A DNA stretch of 64,000 nt from assembly GCA_947627615.1 (NCBI GenBank), contig CANQWS010000002.1, forward strand, positions 1 to 64,000, written 5' to 3'. Made by a program: the position numbers and the translations under genes. The stretch's first letter is position 1. Each line of letters opens with the position of its first letter. Below, one piece after another: positions 18,794 through 27,868 of the stretch. The DNA comes from an uncultured Muribaculaceae bacterium (lineage in GTDB: Bacteria; Bacteroidota; Bacteroidia; Bacteroidales; Muribaculaceae). The notes below the pieces were generated by a model. That model ran no database searches. It worked only from the letters and a program-made list of their open reading frames with translations, and had not been told where the DNA came from.

Positions 18794-19777
18794 TCAGAAA
18801 ACGTCCATAACATCGGGACATATCTGCCCGACAGATTCCTTAAGACGTGATTTGAGCCTTGACTTACGTTTATAGACCACGTCGACCGATTCACCGAGAA
18901 GCAGACTCATGGTGCGCGTGGAAAGTCCGCTGAAAAGATAGACCAGCAGCTGATAATCATCGGCCTTGATCTGAGGATAATTATCTTTTACCCTCACAAG
19001 AATATTGTCACGGCAATCATTGACAGCCTGCTCCAATTCCGGGAATGAATCAGTCCTTACAGCATCTATTTCCGATTTCACTTTATCGGCTATGGCTTTA
19101 CGCTCGTTTTTCGTGCCCTGCATTTCATAATAGGTCTGACACAGTGAATCAATCAGAGCGAAACGGTTTTCAAGCAAATTATGCAGTTTCGATTCCAGCC
19201 GCCCCACGTCGCTTCGGGTCGCATCAATCTGACACTTCAGTCCGGATGCCTCGGCCATCAATGCGTTATTCCGCGCATTCTGAAGATTAATCTTCTGCCT
19301 CATCCACACTATCGTCCCGGCAGCGACAAGTAGAATGACGATACCCCAGAACAAATATCGCTCCCGCTTTGCCCGCTCCTTATAGAGCATATATTCCTTC
19401 TCTTTCTGAAGGTAGAGAGCCGTGGCAAGAGCATCGGAATTATCCGACGGCATAATCACAGACTTAAAGTGCAATGCTTTCCGGAGTCCGTCGGCGTTAT
19501 CATGCCGCCCGTAGTAGTCAATTGCAATGTTGACTATTGTGTCGGTGGGTGCCGAAAGGCGGTTTTCGGCCAAAGCCTCGCTGTAGAGTAAAGCCCAACG
19601 CGCCATTGTTGCCGAGTCCTGAAACTCCGACACATCCATGCCGTTAAGCCTCGACAAAGCCTCGGCAGGATTGCCCGCCATGAGTTTCTGTGCCGCGTCA
19701 AGCTCGTCGGACTGCGTGCCGGAATAGCCGCAACCGGTGACAATGAGTAACATTACTATATACAACAGCGCTCTCAT
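18794..19777 (-). CDS. Membrane-anchored one-component regulator (lipoprotein N-terminus, TM, C-terminal HTH)
   Basis: A 327-residue protein of a type common in Bacteroidales. Residues 1-16 look like a lipoprotein signal (LLIVTGC). A short helical, TPR-like sensor part follows to about 120; a single transmembrane helix lies near 142-162 (FWGIVILLVAAGTIVWM); then a coiled coil; then a LuxR-like helix-turn-helix at about 275-320 (DDYQLLVYLFSGLSTRTMSL, VYKRKSRLKSRL). It should sense something outside the cytoplasm and bind DNA inside. The barrel gene lies immediately downstream on the same strand and is a possible target, which is inference. The ATG is four bases after a -7 box. Confidence 0.72.
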   Translation of the reverse strand: MRALLYIVMLLIVTGCGYSGTQSDELDAAQKLMAGNPAEALSRLNGMDVSEFQDSATMARWALLYSEALAENRLSAPTDTIVNIAIDYYGRHDNADGLRKALHFKSVIMPSDNSDALATALYLQKEKEYMLYKERAKRERYLFWGIVILLVAAGTIVWMRQKINLQNARNNALMAEASGLKCQIDATRSDVGRLESKLHNLLENRFALIDSLCQTYYEMQGTKNERKAIADKVKSEIDAVRTDSFPELEQAVNDCRDNILVRVKDNYPQIKADDYQLLVYLFSGLSTRTMSLLLGESVDVVYKRKSRLKSRLKESVGQICPDVMDVF

Positions 19778-19781
19778 GCCG

Positions 19782-19789
19782 CAAATATA
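19782..19789 (-). promoter_or_regulatory. -7 box abutting the regulator start
   Basis: TATATTTG on the minus strand ends four bases before the ATG at 19777, so a leaderless or nearly leaderless transcript is predicted. Confidence 0.55.
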
Positions 19790-19836
19790 CTAAGATTTTC
19801 CGGGGAAACAATGGATGCAGGGAGGCGTTAAAGCAA

Positions 19837-19868
19837 ACTCCCCGTCCGGCGGATGCCGAGGCGGGGAG
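19837..19868 (-). terminator. Hairpin terminator of trigger factor
   Basis: 7-bp GC-rich arms (19838-19844 and 19862-19868) with inner pairing; the minus-strand exit is only moderately T-rich. Confidence 0.65.
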
Positions 19869-19896
19869 CTATTTATTTGTCAGGAGAGATAACCTA

Positions 19897-21258
19897 TCAG
19901 ATGTTGGAGGCTATTTCCTTGAATCTGTCAAGTGACACGGTCTCCTCATCGAGAGTTATGGCCTGCTTGAGGGCCTGGAATGTCTTGACCTCGCTTACCT
20001 GCTCGCCGATACGACCAACATAGTTTTTGTCAGCAAGAATGTTCTCGGCATACTTGGTGATGGTCTCGTCATCGATGTTGAGCATACCGTACTGCTCGAA
20101 CTGACGGGCTGCGAGGCCCTTTGCGAACTGGAGCATATCGTCCTTCTCGACCTTCACGCCAAGCTTCTCGACAATACGGTCAAGAATGAGCTGCCATTTG
20201 AGGTCCGGTTCCATCTTTGCAAATTCCTCGGCTGCTTTTTCTTCGGTGAGCTGGTCGTTGCGGCTCATGAGCCACTTTTTGAGAAGTTCAGCGGGGAGCT
20301 GCATGTCACCGTATTTGTCGGTGTAGACTTTACGTGCCGACCAACGGAAAATCATGTCGCTGTTGCCTGCAAGTTCCGAAGCGATCAGGTCCTTGACAGC
20401 GGCGCGATATTCCTCTTCATTGTGAACCTTGTCCTTTCCGAACACATTGGTGTAGAATTCCTCGCCGAGTTCAGCGGGACGAACTACGATGATTTCGGAG
20501 ATGGCCATCTCGAAATCGCCCTGCACTTCTTCAACACGGGCTTTGTCGATGTTAAGCATGGAGGAAAGTTCCGTCACGTTGCCGCCTGTGGCTTTGCGGG
20601 GGTTGAACACCACTTTGTCACCCACTTTCTTGCCTTCAAACTTGGCAGCCTCTTCCTTGTCGGTAAAGTACATGGGTGCGAGAATGCCGCTGACAACCTG
20701 AATGGCGCCGTCGCCTTCCTTTACAGAACCGTCGTCATTGAGCTGCATGATGGAGCCTTTGACAAGTGCATCGGGTTCGAATTCCTCACCGGGCACCTGT
20801 GCGCCGAAGCGCTTGCGGAATGACTTGTCCTGCTCGTCGACCATGGCATCGGTAACCTCGATGTTATAGTAGGGAACATGAACGTTCTTGTCGACCTCGA
20901 CATCAAGTTCGGGAGCAACGGCAAGGTCATATTCAAATGTGAATTCGGTTGAATTCTTCAGGTCAAGTTCCTTAACCTCTACCGGCATGGGCTGGCCGAG
21001 GACATTGAGTTTATTGTCCTGAATATATTTCATCACGGCTTCATAGACCACCTGATTGATCACATCGCTTGTCACCTGCTTGCCAAAGCGGCGCTCAAGG
21101 TCCTTGGTGGAGATGTGGCCTTTACGGAAGCCCGGAATCTGATGTGTGCGACCTATCTTCTTAAGGTCTTCTTTCACTTTGTCTTTGTAATCACTTTCTA
21201 CCACTGACACAGTGAGACGCATGCTCACCGGATCTGTATTGGTGCTTGTTACATTCAT
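19897..21258 (-). CDS. tig: Trigger factor
   Basis: A 453-residue ribosome-bound chaperone that shields nascent chains at the exit tunnel. The ribosome-docking signature is IPGFRKGHIS near residue 42. The middle FKBP-like region is degenerate, as is usual in Bacteroidetes, so prolyl-isomerase activity is doubtful. The long helical C-terminal arm (FRWSARKVYTDKYG onwards) is complete. It is a single gene with a canonical promoter at 21301-21332 and a terminator. Confidence 0.95.
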   Translation of the reverse strand: MNVTSTNTDPVSMRLTVSVVESDYKDKVKEDLKKIGRTHQIPGFRKGHISTKDLERRFGKQVTSDVINQVVYEAVMKYIQDNKLNVLGQPMPVEVKELDLKNSTEFTFEYDLAVAPELDVEVDKNVHVPYYNIEVTDAMVDEQDKSFRKRFGAQVPGEEFEPDALVKGSIMQLNDDGSVKEGDGAIQVVSGILAPMYFTDKEEAAKFEGKKVGDKVVFNPRKATGGNVTELSSMLNIDKARVEEVQGDFEMAISEIIVVRPAELGEEFYTNVFGKDKVHNEEEYRAAVKDLIASELAGNSDMIFRWSARKVYTDKYGDMQLPAELLKKWLMSRNDQLTEEKAAEEFAKMEPDLKWQLILDRIVEKLGVKVEKDDMLQFAKGLAARQFEQYGMLNIDDETITKYAENILADKNYVGRIGEQVSEVKTFQALKQAITLDEETVSLDRFKEIASNI

Positions 21259-21300
21259 GATTTATATGATTATTTATTTGATGGCTGTTTTTTCAACGTG

Positions 21301-21332
21301 CAAAATTAACATTTTATGCTGGATTGAGCAAA
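21301..21332 (-). promoter_or_regulatory. Promoter of tig
   Basis: On the minus strand, TTTG (21332-21329), 20 bp, TAATTTTG (21308-21301). The leader is about 35-40 bases. Confidence 0.8.
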
Positions 21333-21402
21333 TCTATTCTCCAACATATCATGTCACAATCTTTTATTCACGCTGAAAAAGGCGGAAGGCTTGGGAGTGG
21401 AA

Positions 21403-21630
21403 TCAATCGTCATCGTCATCATCATGGTCGTGATGATGTTTGTGTTTCTTGTGTTTTTTGTGTTTGGGAGGTTTTGGCTTCTTGTAGTGATGGCGGTGGT
21501 AACCGTCTGAATAATAATCATTCTCTACGCCCCAGTAGCCATGCGTGGTGCCACATGAAGGCATAATGGTTGAAACTGCGAACAACGCCAGAAGCAGTAA
21601 AGCGATTTTGGTGGATCTGCCGGGTTTCAT
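21403..21630 (-). CDS. Small His/Lys/Asp-rich lipoprotein
   Basis: A 75-residue protein. A lipoprotein signal peptide ends in IMPSC with Cys26. The mature part begins GTTHGYWGVENDYYSDGYH and then becomes a low-complexity tail: Lys/His/Pro repeats followed by His and seven or more Asp. The charge pattern suggests metal or polyanion binding at the envelope, but nothing proves it. The tail is coded by in-frame triplet repeats that could change length by slippage. It lies 144 bases upstream of tig on the same strand and 110 bases from the divergent prfA. Confidence 0.65.
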   Translation of the reverse strand: MKPGRSTKIALLLLALFAVSTIMPSCGTTHGYWGVENDYYSDGYHRHHYKKPKPPKHKKHKKHKHHHDHDDDDDD

Positions 21631-21681
21631 AGTTGAAATCGTTATAAATGTTTTTCTTTATAGACGCTTTGATTCTTTGAA

Positions 21682-21712
21682 TTGTTCATTAGGGCTTTTT
21701 TTCGTAACTTCG
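21682..21712 (+). promoter_or_regulatory. Promoter of prfA operon
   Basis: TTG at 21682-21684, 20 bp, then TAACTTCG at 21705-21712 (one change from TAnnTTTG). The leader is about 25 bases. Confidence 0.6.
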
Positions 21713-21740
21713 CAACGAGATAACAGAAAACAGATAAAAG

Positions 21741-22850
21741 ATGTCAGACAACACCCTTCTTGCCAGACTTGACGGCATTGACGCACGGTTTCAGGAGGTC
21801 AGCACCCTGATTACCGACCCCTCGGTAATAGCTGACATGAAGCGCTATGTACGCCTCACCAAAGAATACAAGGAACTTGAGCGACTGATGAAAGCCACGG
21901 ACCGCTACCGCACCGCAATCACCAATCTGGCGGAAGCCAAGGAGGTGCTCGAGACGGAATCGGATGCCGAGCTGAGAGAGATGGCCCGCGCGGAAATGGA
22001 GGAAGCCATGGAACGCATCCCCGCACTGGAAGAAGAAATCAGACTGCTTCTGCTGCCGGCCGACCCGGAGGATTCCAAGAATGCCATTCTGGAAATTCGT
22101 GGCGGAACCGGCGGCGACGAGGCCGCTATATTTGCCGGCGATCTGTTCAAGATGTACTCAAAATATTGCGAGTCCAAAGGCTGGACCATATCCGTCACAT
22201 CATTCAACGAAGGCGCTGCAGGCGGATTCAAGGAAATCGTGGCGGCCATAACCGGCAACAATGTCTACGGTACTCTCAAATACGAGAGCGGCGTTCACCG
22301 CGTCCAGCGTGTCCCGGCAACAGAGACGCAGGGACGTGTCCACACCTCGGCGGCCACAGTGGCTGTGCTTCCCGAGGCCGAACCGTTTGACGTGGAGATT
22401 AACGAAGGTGAAATAAAATGGGACACATTCCGAAGCGGCGGCGCCGGAGGTCAGAATGTGAACAAGGTGGAATCCGGAGTCAGGCTGCGCTATATGTGGA
22501 AAAATCCCAACACCGGAGAGAGTGAAGAGATACTCATAGAATGCACCGAGACCCGTGACCAGCCGAAAAACAAGGAGAGAGCTCTGAGCCGCCTGCGCAC
22601 ATTTATCTACGACAAGGAGCATCAGAAATATCTCGACGACATATCCTCACGGCGCAAGACAATGGTTTCGACCGGCGACCGCTCGGCTAAAATCCGCACC
22701 TACAATTATCCTCAGGGGCGAATAACCGACCACCGCATCAATTACACCATATACAATCTTCAGGCTTTCATGGACGGCGATATTCAGGACTGCATTGACC
22801 ACCTCACGGTTGCCGAGAACGCCGAAAGGCTCAAGGAGGCCCAACTTTAA
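21741..22850 (+). CDS. prfA: Peptide chain release factor 1
   Basis: A 369-residue class I release factor that reads UAA and UAG and triggers peptide release. The catalytic GGQ is at residues 236-238 within RSGGAGGQNVNKVESGV. The stop-codon reading PAT-type tripeptide region (RVPATETQGRVHTS) confirms factor 1 rather than factor 2. The N-terminal helical hairpin and the C-terminal domain are complete. It is the first gene of a prfA-DUF4153-pyrF unit with gaps of 25 and 16 bases. Confidence 0.97.
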   Translation: MSDNTLLARLDGIDARFQEVSTLITDPSVIADMKRYVRLTKEYKELERLMKATDRYRTAITNLAEAKEVLETESDAELREMARAEMEEAMERIPALEEEIRLLLLPADPEDSKNAILEIRGGTGGDEAAIFAGDLFKMYSKYCESKGWTISVTSFNEGAAGGFKEIVAAITGNNVYGTLKYESGVHRVQRVPATETQGRVHTSAATVAVLPEAEPFDVEINEGEIKWDTFRSGGAGGQNVNKVESGVRLRYMWKNPNTGESEEILIECTETRDQPKNKERALSRLRTFIYDKEHQKYLDDISSRRKTMVSTGDRSAKIRTYNYPQGRITDHRINYTIYNLQAFMDGDIQDCIDHLTVAENAERLKEAQL

Positions 22851-22875
22851 ACTCTGACCGAAAATCACATTTCTC

Positions 22876-24630
22876 ATGGAAAACGAACAGCACACCCCAC
22901 CTGCTCCGCCACCGTTTGACGACGTCGGCTCGGGCAACAATTATCAGGACAACAGAAAAAGCTTTTTCGGCATGGCTTCGGTAGCTCATGCCTTCAACCG
23001 CTTTCCCCTCACATTCTTATCCGCCCTGCTAATGCTGTTCGTCCTTGAGATAGCGGTAATCACAGGCGATTTCAATCCGGGAGTGATAACCGGATGCTCG
23101 CTTGCCTTAAACCTGACTCTTGCAGTGTATCTGCTTGCCGAGATGTTCAACTGGGAAAGAAAGAATCTCAACATCTATCAGGGTATAGCCATTGCGGTTT
23201 CAGTAGTTTTTGGAGTAATTATGGGATTATCGTCCGAAGCCGACGGCTGGCTGGTAAAAAGCACCCTGTCACTTCAGGCAGTTTCCGCCGCAATCATCCT
23301 ATTTCCACCTCTGCGCGGGCGCATTGAAGGCTGGAGGTTTTCATGGACACAGATTATTTCAGCGCTTGTCTGCGCCATTATCTCCTTTCTTATAGGAATA
23401 GCTTCCGGAGTTCTGAATTACGCCGCTAAGTCACTTCTCGGCATGAGCCCCGAGGTCCTGACAATGATATTATCAGTTTTATTTCTTCTCTCCGTCAATT
23501 TACTGATATTGTTGTGCCGCACACCGGACATAGGCGAATCCGAGCTTTCCCGCCCGGACAAATCCGAGAAATTCCTCTCCATAGTGGGGCTTTATGTGTT
23601 TGCGCCGCTACTCGGACTGTTCATGGTCATCCTGCTGTCATATCTGCTGATACTCCTGTCACAGATGACAATACCCCGCGGAACCATAGGCTGGTCAGTG
23701 ACTTTCTGGGTATGCGCAGTGTACTGTGTGATGTATGCCCTTTACCCGTCCCATTCAAGGCTCCCGCGCTGGTTCAAGATCGTTATAAACAAGGGGCTTC
23801 CCGCCGCAAGCATAGCCTTCCTTGTGCTGATGGACCTTGCCCTGATCTACAGAATCATGGATTACGGCCTGACCCCTTCAAGAGTCTACGGTTTAATCTT
23901 CACACTGTGCGGTTACGGGATTTTCGGAAAAATGCTCTGGAACGGCATCAAAAAGATATGGATTGTCCCGGCAGTCTATGCCTCGGCATTCTTTCTTACA
24001 TCGTTCTTCCCCATAGCCAACATAACGGAGCTATGCAAAATGACAGGCCGCATCTCCGATGAATATCAACTGCAGGAAATGAATCCGGACGAGACTGACT
24101 CCGACACATATAATAAAGAAGAGGCTGAAGATATGACGGACGGCGCGGACACAATCCTGAACGCACAGACAGCGCCCGTGATACCTGATGATACAGACTC
24201 GCCTGACGACACAGACCACAGCGAGGCGATGCCGCCCCGCAAAGGCTATGACTCGGTCGACGAATTCGACCACAACACCATAATACTTATGTCGCCCCCG
24301 GACCTGCCTGTCTCAATCCCCGCCAAAGCAGATTACGTGCGCGGATTCTCGGTCAGCGACTACAAATACGGCGCCGTTGACGAGCATTACGTAATAGACA
24401 TACAAGGCTACAAGGCAGAGATACCTGTCGACAGCCTGTGCAGACTTGACGGAGTTGCCAGACTGAAGCCGTTTGAGATCAAATGCATCAATAGCCGCGA
24501 TGCGACAATGTCAATCTTTTTCGTCGAGATCATTCAGAAAATCAATGCATCCGGAGAGGTTACGGGCGTTAGAGTCTCATCTCTCAACGGCTATTTGTTT
24601 ACACGTAAAAAATATATTCACAAAAAATAA
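22876..24630 (+). CDS. DUF4153 multi-pass membrane protein
   Basis: A 584-residue inner-membrane protein. After a Pro-rich cytoplasmic start it has about twelve hydrophobic helices (residues 45-400), then an acidic, low-complexity linker (about 405-455, many Asp/Thr) and a C-terminal soluble domain. The membrane part matches the DUF4153 family seen in Bacteroidetes; the function is unknown. The gene sits between prfA and pyrF, 25 and 16 bases from each, so it is co-transcribed with two core genes. Confidence 0.82.
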   Translation: MENEQHTPPAPPPFDDVGSGNNYQDNRKSFFGMASVAHAFNRFPLTFLSALLMLFVLEIAVITGDFNPGVITGCSLALNLTLAVYLLAEMFNWERKNLNIYQGIAIAVSVVFGVIMGLSSEADGWLVKSTLSLQAVSAAIILFPPLRGRIEGWRFSWTQIISALVCAIISFLIGIASGVLNYAAKSLLGMSPEVLTMILSVLFLLSVNLLILLCRTPDIGESELSRPDKSEKFLSIVGLYVFAPLLGLFMVILLSYLLILLSQMTIPRGTIGWSVTFWVCAVYCVMYALYPSHSRLPRWFKIVINKGLPAASIAFLVLMDLALIYRIMDYGLTPSRVYGLIFTLCGYGIFGKMLWNGIKKIWIVPAVYASAFFLTSFFPIANITELCKMTGRISDEYQLQEMNPDETDSDTYNKEEAEDMTDGADTILNAQTAPVIPDDTDSPDDTDHSEAMPPRKGYDSVDEFDHNTIILMSPPDLPVSIPAKADYVRGFSVSDYKYGAVDEHYVIDIQGYKAEIPVDSLCRLDGVARLKPFEIKCINSRDATMSIFFVEIIQKINASGEVTGVRVSSLNGYLFTRKKYIHKK

Positions 24631-24646
24631 ACCATCATTTTTAGAC

Positions 24647-25462
24647 ATGAACCGCGAAAAACTCGTAGAAAACATCCGCCGCAAGAAGTCATTTCTCTGC
24701 GTAGGACTTGACACAGACCCTTTGAAAATTCCGGCACACATAGCCAACGGTCCGGACCCTATCTTCACATTCAACCGCGCCATCATTGACGCAACGGCAC
24801 CATATTGCGTGGCCTACAAGCCCAACATGGCTTTCTATGAAAGCTTCGGGGCCTTGGGATGGGACGCTCTCGAAAGGACCATAGCCTACCTCAAGACCAA
24901 CTATCCCGACCAGTTCATAATTGCTGACGCAAAACGAGGCGACATAGGCAACACATCGAAACTCTATGCCCGCAGTTTCTTCGAGCATCTTGACGTTGAC
25001 GCAATCACCGTGGCCCCGTACATGGGCGAGGACAGTGTGACTCCGTTTTTAGGCTATCCCGAAAAGTGGGTGATACTGCTTGCGCTGACATCCAACAAGG
25101 GCAGCCACGATTTCCAGCTCATTGAGGACAAGGAGGGAACCCCTCTTTATCAGCAGGTAATCAACAAATCGAGCCAGTGGGCTTCGCCTGACGAGATGAT
25201 GTACGTGGTGGGTGCTACCCAGGGACGCATGTTCGAGGACATCCGCAAGGTGGCTCCTAAGAGCTTCCTTCTCGTTCCGGGCGTGGGCGCCCAGGGAGGC
25301 AGCCTCGAGGAAGTGGTGCGATACGGCATGATCGATGACTGCGGCCTGCTTGTCAATTCATCGCGCGGCATTATCTACGCTTCATCGGGCGAGGATTTCG
25401 CAGAAGCCGCCGGACGCGAGGCCTCAAAACTCGCAAATCAGATGGCCACACTGCTTCCGTGA
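24647..25462 (+). CDS. pyrF: Orotidine-5'-phosphate decarboxylase
   Basis: A 271-residue enzyme making UMP from OMP, the last step of pyrimidine synthesis. The catalytic block is [16 protein letters not shown] (Lys and Asp residues). The length and [13 protein letters not shown] opening place it in the longer type 2 family. The start [10 protein letters not shown] is chosen because upstream in-frame codons overlap the DUF4153 gene and lack family similarity. Near the C-terminus, [11 protein letters not shown] and LVNSSRGI bind the phosphate. With pyrD/pyrK at 9-11 kb, the window holds two steps of this pathway in separate operons. Confidence 0.96.
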   Translation: MNREKLVENIRRKKSFLCVGLDTDPLKIPAHIANGPDPIFTFNRAIIDATAPYCVAYKPNMAFYESFGALGWDALERTIAYLKTNYPDQFIIADAKRGDIGNTSKLYARSFFEHLDVDAITVAPYMGEDSVTPFLGYPEKWVILLALTSNKGSHDFQLIEDKEGTPLYQQVINKSSQWASPDEMMYVVGATQGRMFEDIRKVAPKSFLLVPGVGAQGGSLEEVVRYGMIDDCGLLVNSSRGIIYASSGEDFAEAAGREASKLANQMATLLP

Positions 25463-25505
25463 TGTTTTTTAATGAATTTTGCGCTTGATTAAGGAATAAA
25501 TTCAT

Positions 25506-25513
25506 TAATTTTG
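25506..25513 (+). promoter_or_regulatory. -7 box of pgk
   Basis: TAATTTTG, with a TTG at 25485-25487 (18 bp spacer). A 9-bp inverted repeat, 25470-25478 with 25499-25507, surrounds the -33 region and touches the box. It may help end the pyrF transcript or bind a regulator, or be chance in AT-rich DNA. Confidence 0.6.
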
Positions 25514-25549
25514 CGATAATAAAATCTTTAACTTCTAAATATAACCAAA

Positions 25550-26797
25550 ATGAATATCGACGATTTCAACTTTGCCGGCAAAAAGGCAATCGTACGCGTT
25601 GACTTCAACGTGCCTCTGGACGAAAACGGTAACATAACCGACGACACCCGTATCCGCGGTGCCCTCCCCACCCTCAAGAAAATCCTGAAGGACGGCGGCA
25701 GCCTCATCATCATGAGCCACATGGGCAAACCCAAAGGCAAAGTGAACCCCAAATTCTCACTCGCACAGATCAAGGACGCCGTGGCCAAAGCTCTCGGAAC
25801 CGATGTGAAATTCGCTCCTGACTGTGCCAAGGCAGCTGAAGCAGCCGCAGCCCTGCAGCCCGGCGAAGTGCTCCTTCTCGAAAACCTCCGCTTCTATCCC
25901 GAAGAGGAAGGCAAGCCCGTCGGCATTGACAAAGCTGACCCCGGCTATGACGCAGCCAAGAAAGAGATGAAGGAACGTCAGAAAGAATTCGCAAAGACTC
26001 TTGCAAGCTACGCTGACGTTTACGTGAACGACGCCTTCGGTACAGCACACCGCAAACACGCTTCAACAGCTGTGATTGCCGATTACTTCGACAAAGAAGA
26101 CAAGATGCTCGGTTACCTCATGGAAAAAGAGGTGAAGGCCGTTGACAACATCCTCTCCGACATCAAGCGTCCCTTCACAGCCATCATGGGCGGTTCGAAG
26201 GTTTCAACCAAAATCGGTATCATCGAGAACCTCATGGACAAGGTTGACAACCTCATCCTCTGCGGCGGTATGACCTATACATTCGCTAAAGCCATGGGCG
26301 GCAAAGTTGGCGATTCAATCTGCGAGAACGACAAACTTGACCTCGCTCTGGACATCATGAAGAAAGCTAAGGACAAAGGCGTGAACCTCGTGCTCGGAAC
26401 CGACTGCGTGGCTGCCGACAGCTTCAGCAACGATGCCAATACAATGGTTTGCTCCGTTATGGAAATTCCCGACGGTTGGGAAGGTCTCGATGCAGGTCCC
26501 GAATCAAGAAAAGCTTTCGCTGACGCCATCGTTCCCGCCAAGACCATCCTCTGGAACGGACCTGCCGGAGTGTTTGAGTTCGACAACTTCACCGGCGGCT
26601 CACGCGCTATTGCCGATGCTATTGTTGAAGCTACCAAAAACGGTGCATTCTCACTCGTAGGCGGCGGTGACTCCGTTGCATGTGTAAACAAATTCGGTCT
26701 TGCCGATCAGGTTTCATACGTTTCCACCGGCGGCGGAGCTCTTCTCGAAGCCATAGAAGGCAAGGTTCTTCCCGGCGTAGCAGCCATTAAAGGATAA
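25550..26797 (+). CDS. pgk: Phosphoglycerate kinase
   Basis: A 415-residue glycolytic enzyme moving phosphate between 1,3-bisphosphoglycerate and ADP. Family motifs: [20 protein letters not shown] near the N-terminus, the SHMGKPKGK loop, [12 protein letters not shown] in the hinge and [13 protein letters not shown] for nucleotide binding. The codon choice (many GAC, AAC, CTC) suggests high expression. It is a single gene with its own promoter and a strong terminator. Confidence 0.98.
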   Translation: MNIDDFNFAGKKAIVRVDFNVPLDENGNITDDTRIRGALPTLKKILKDGGSLIIMSHMGKPKGKVNPKFSLAQIKDAVAKALGTDVKFAPDCAKAAEAAAALQPGEVLLLENLRFYPEEEGKPVGIDKADPGYDAAKKEMKERQKEFAKTLASYADVYVNDAFGTAHRKHASTAVIADYFDKEDKMLGYLMEKEVKAVDNILSDIKRPFTAIMGGSKVSTKIGIIENLMDKVDNLILCGGMTYTFAKAMGGKVGDSICENDKLDLALDIMKKAKDKGVNLVLGTDCVAADSFSNDANTMVCSVMEIPDGWEGLDAGPESRKAFADAIVPAKTILWNGPAGVFEFDNFTGGSRAIADAIVEATKNGAFSLVGGGDSVACVNKFGLADQVSYVSTGGGALLEAIEGKVLPGVAAIKG

Positions 26798-26828
26798 ACC
26801 GTTTCAACTAAATATCATCATCTGATTG

Positions 26829-26862
26829 CTGCGGCTCCGATTATTCGGGGCTGCAGTTTTTT
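26829..26862 (+). terminator. Rho-independent terminator of pgk
   Basis: 12-bp stem (26829-26840 with 26845-26856), loop of four, then six T. Confidence 0.93.
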
Positions 26863-26946
26863 GTCCCGTGTCCCGCCGTCCCGGTGTCCCTGGTGTCCCA
26901 TGGGCTAATTGGAGTAATTGGGCTGATTGGACAGATGGGCTGATGG
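26862..26946. repeat. Composite repeat: TGTCCC array plus ATTGG half
   Basis: Five GTCCC words in a row, each 7-10 bases apart, lead into three ATTGG words and related GGGCTGAT words. The same order is seen at 47218-47298 and, inverted, at 55507-55580. It fills the gap between the convergent pgk and BlaI-type genes. Confidence 0.8.
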
Positions 26947-26949
26947 ATG

Positions 26950-27321
26950 TCAGTCCTTACGTTTACGTGACTGCCTCAACTCGTTCATGAGGTCCCACAT
27001 CTCGTCGTCGCTCAGCTGAAGCTCTCTCAAGAGCATTGACAGAAGCTCGGCTCCGGATCCGTTGAAGTATTCCGAAATAAATTCACGCAATGCCAGACTA
27101 CGGTAAGCGTCACGACTCAACAGCGCATGGTATCTGTGGCTGTTGCCAACGGACTCATGGCCTACATAGCCTTTCTGCTCAAGGATGCGTACGAATGTGG
27201 AAATGGTATTGAAATGGGGTTTAGGCTCAGGAATTCTGTCAATCATTTCACGCACAAACAATGGACCTGATTTCCATAACATATTCATTATCAAGAGTTC
27301 CTTATCTGTAAGTACCTTCAT
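26950..27321 (-). CDS. BlaI/MecI/CopY-family repressor
   Basis: A 123-residue winged-helix repressor. The DNA-binding part is at residues 3-75 (LTDKELLIMNMLW, HFNTISTFVRILEQKGYV); the rest is the helical dimerisation domain. In known systems such repressors are cut or released by a membrane sensor of the BlaR1/MecR1 type (M56 peptidase). No such partner is present anywhere in the window, so this is an orphan. Three identical operator-like palindromes lie directly upstream (27322-27393), the first touching the start codon, so strong self-control is expected. A variant -7 box (TATTTTCG) lies at 27353-27346. Confidence 0.88.
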   Translation of the reverse strand: MKVLTDKELLIMNMLWKSGPLFVREMIDRIPEPKPHFNTISTFVRILEQKGYVGHESVGNSHRYHALLSRDAYRSLALREFISEYFNGSGAELLSMLLRELQLSDDEMWDLMNELRQSRKRKD

Positions 27322-27393
27322 AACTAATCGCTTTAGTTTTACATACGAAAATATAAACTAAATATCTTAGTTACACAACTAAATCTATTAGTT
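27322..27393 (-). promoter_or_regulatory. Three identical operator palindromes of the BlaI-type gene
   Basis: AACTAA-N5-TTAGTT occurs exactly three times: 27322-27338, 27356-27372 and 27377-27393. The centres are 34 and 21 bp apart; 21 bp is two helical turns. The copies enclose the expected promoter. The rest of the gap, 27394-27622, shows no gene or other signal. Confidence 0.85.
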
Positions 27394-27622
27394 TTATGCT
27401 TTCACTGACCCATTTTCCCAATTTCCCCAGCCCTACCTACACCATGTCAACTTCCCTATAATACAAGTTCAGCCACAACATAAGCGCAGCCAAGTGCCAA
27501 GCCGTCCCGGCTTCAATTACCCTACAAAAGAATCCTACAGAAACAAACACAACAAATCCGAGAGCTGAAACAATTCCGCCCTCGGACACAATTTATATTA
27601 TGTACAAGTTTAAAGGTTCCCG

Positions 27623-27868
27623 TCAGAACGAAGCAGCACAGCGAACTTCATCGCCACACAACCCTGCCGCCATTCGCTCGGTGTCACGCTTCACGTAATA
27701 TCTGATTACCGAATAGATCATAGCCTGGAATGACGACAAGCTTTCAACAGGGTCATCTCCGAGCAGAAGATCAGAAGCAAGAGCTTTAGCGATGACTTCG
27801 CGTTCTTTTCCCGGCAAAGATTTAATTGTCTCAAGAACATGCTTTGAAATAATGATTGAATCTGACAT
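27623..27868 (-). CDS. Small conserved hypothetical protein
   Basis: An 81-residue, largely helical protein without signal peptide or membrane segment. The central part (LPGKEREVIAKALASDLLLG, FQAMIYSVIRYYVKRDTERM) resembles small uncharacterised proteins I recall from Bacteroides genomes; no function is known. A -7 box TATCTTTG (27911-27904, minus strand) lies 35 bases before the start. The last residues (CGDEVRCAASF) look non-conserved. Its low-GC surroundings differ from the flanking core genes. Confidence 0.55.
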   Translation of the reverse strand: MSDSIIISKHVLETIKSLPGKEREVIAKALASDLLLGDDPVESLSSFQAMIYSVIRYYVKRDTERMAAGLCGDEVRCAASF

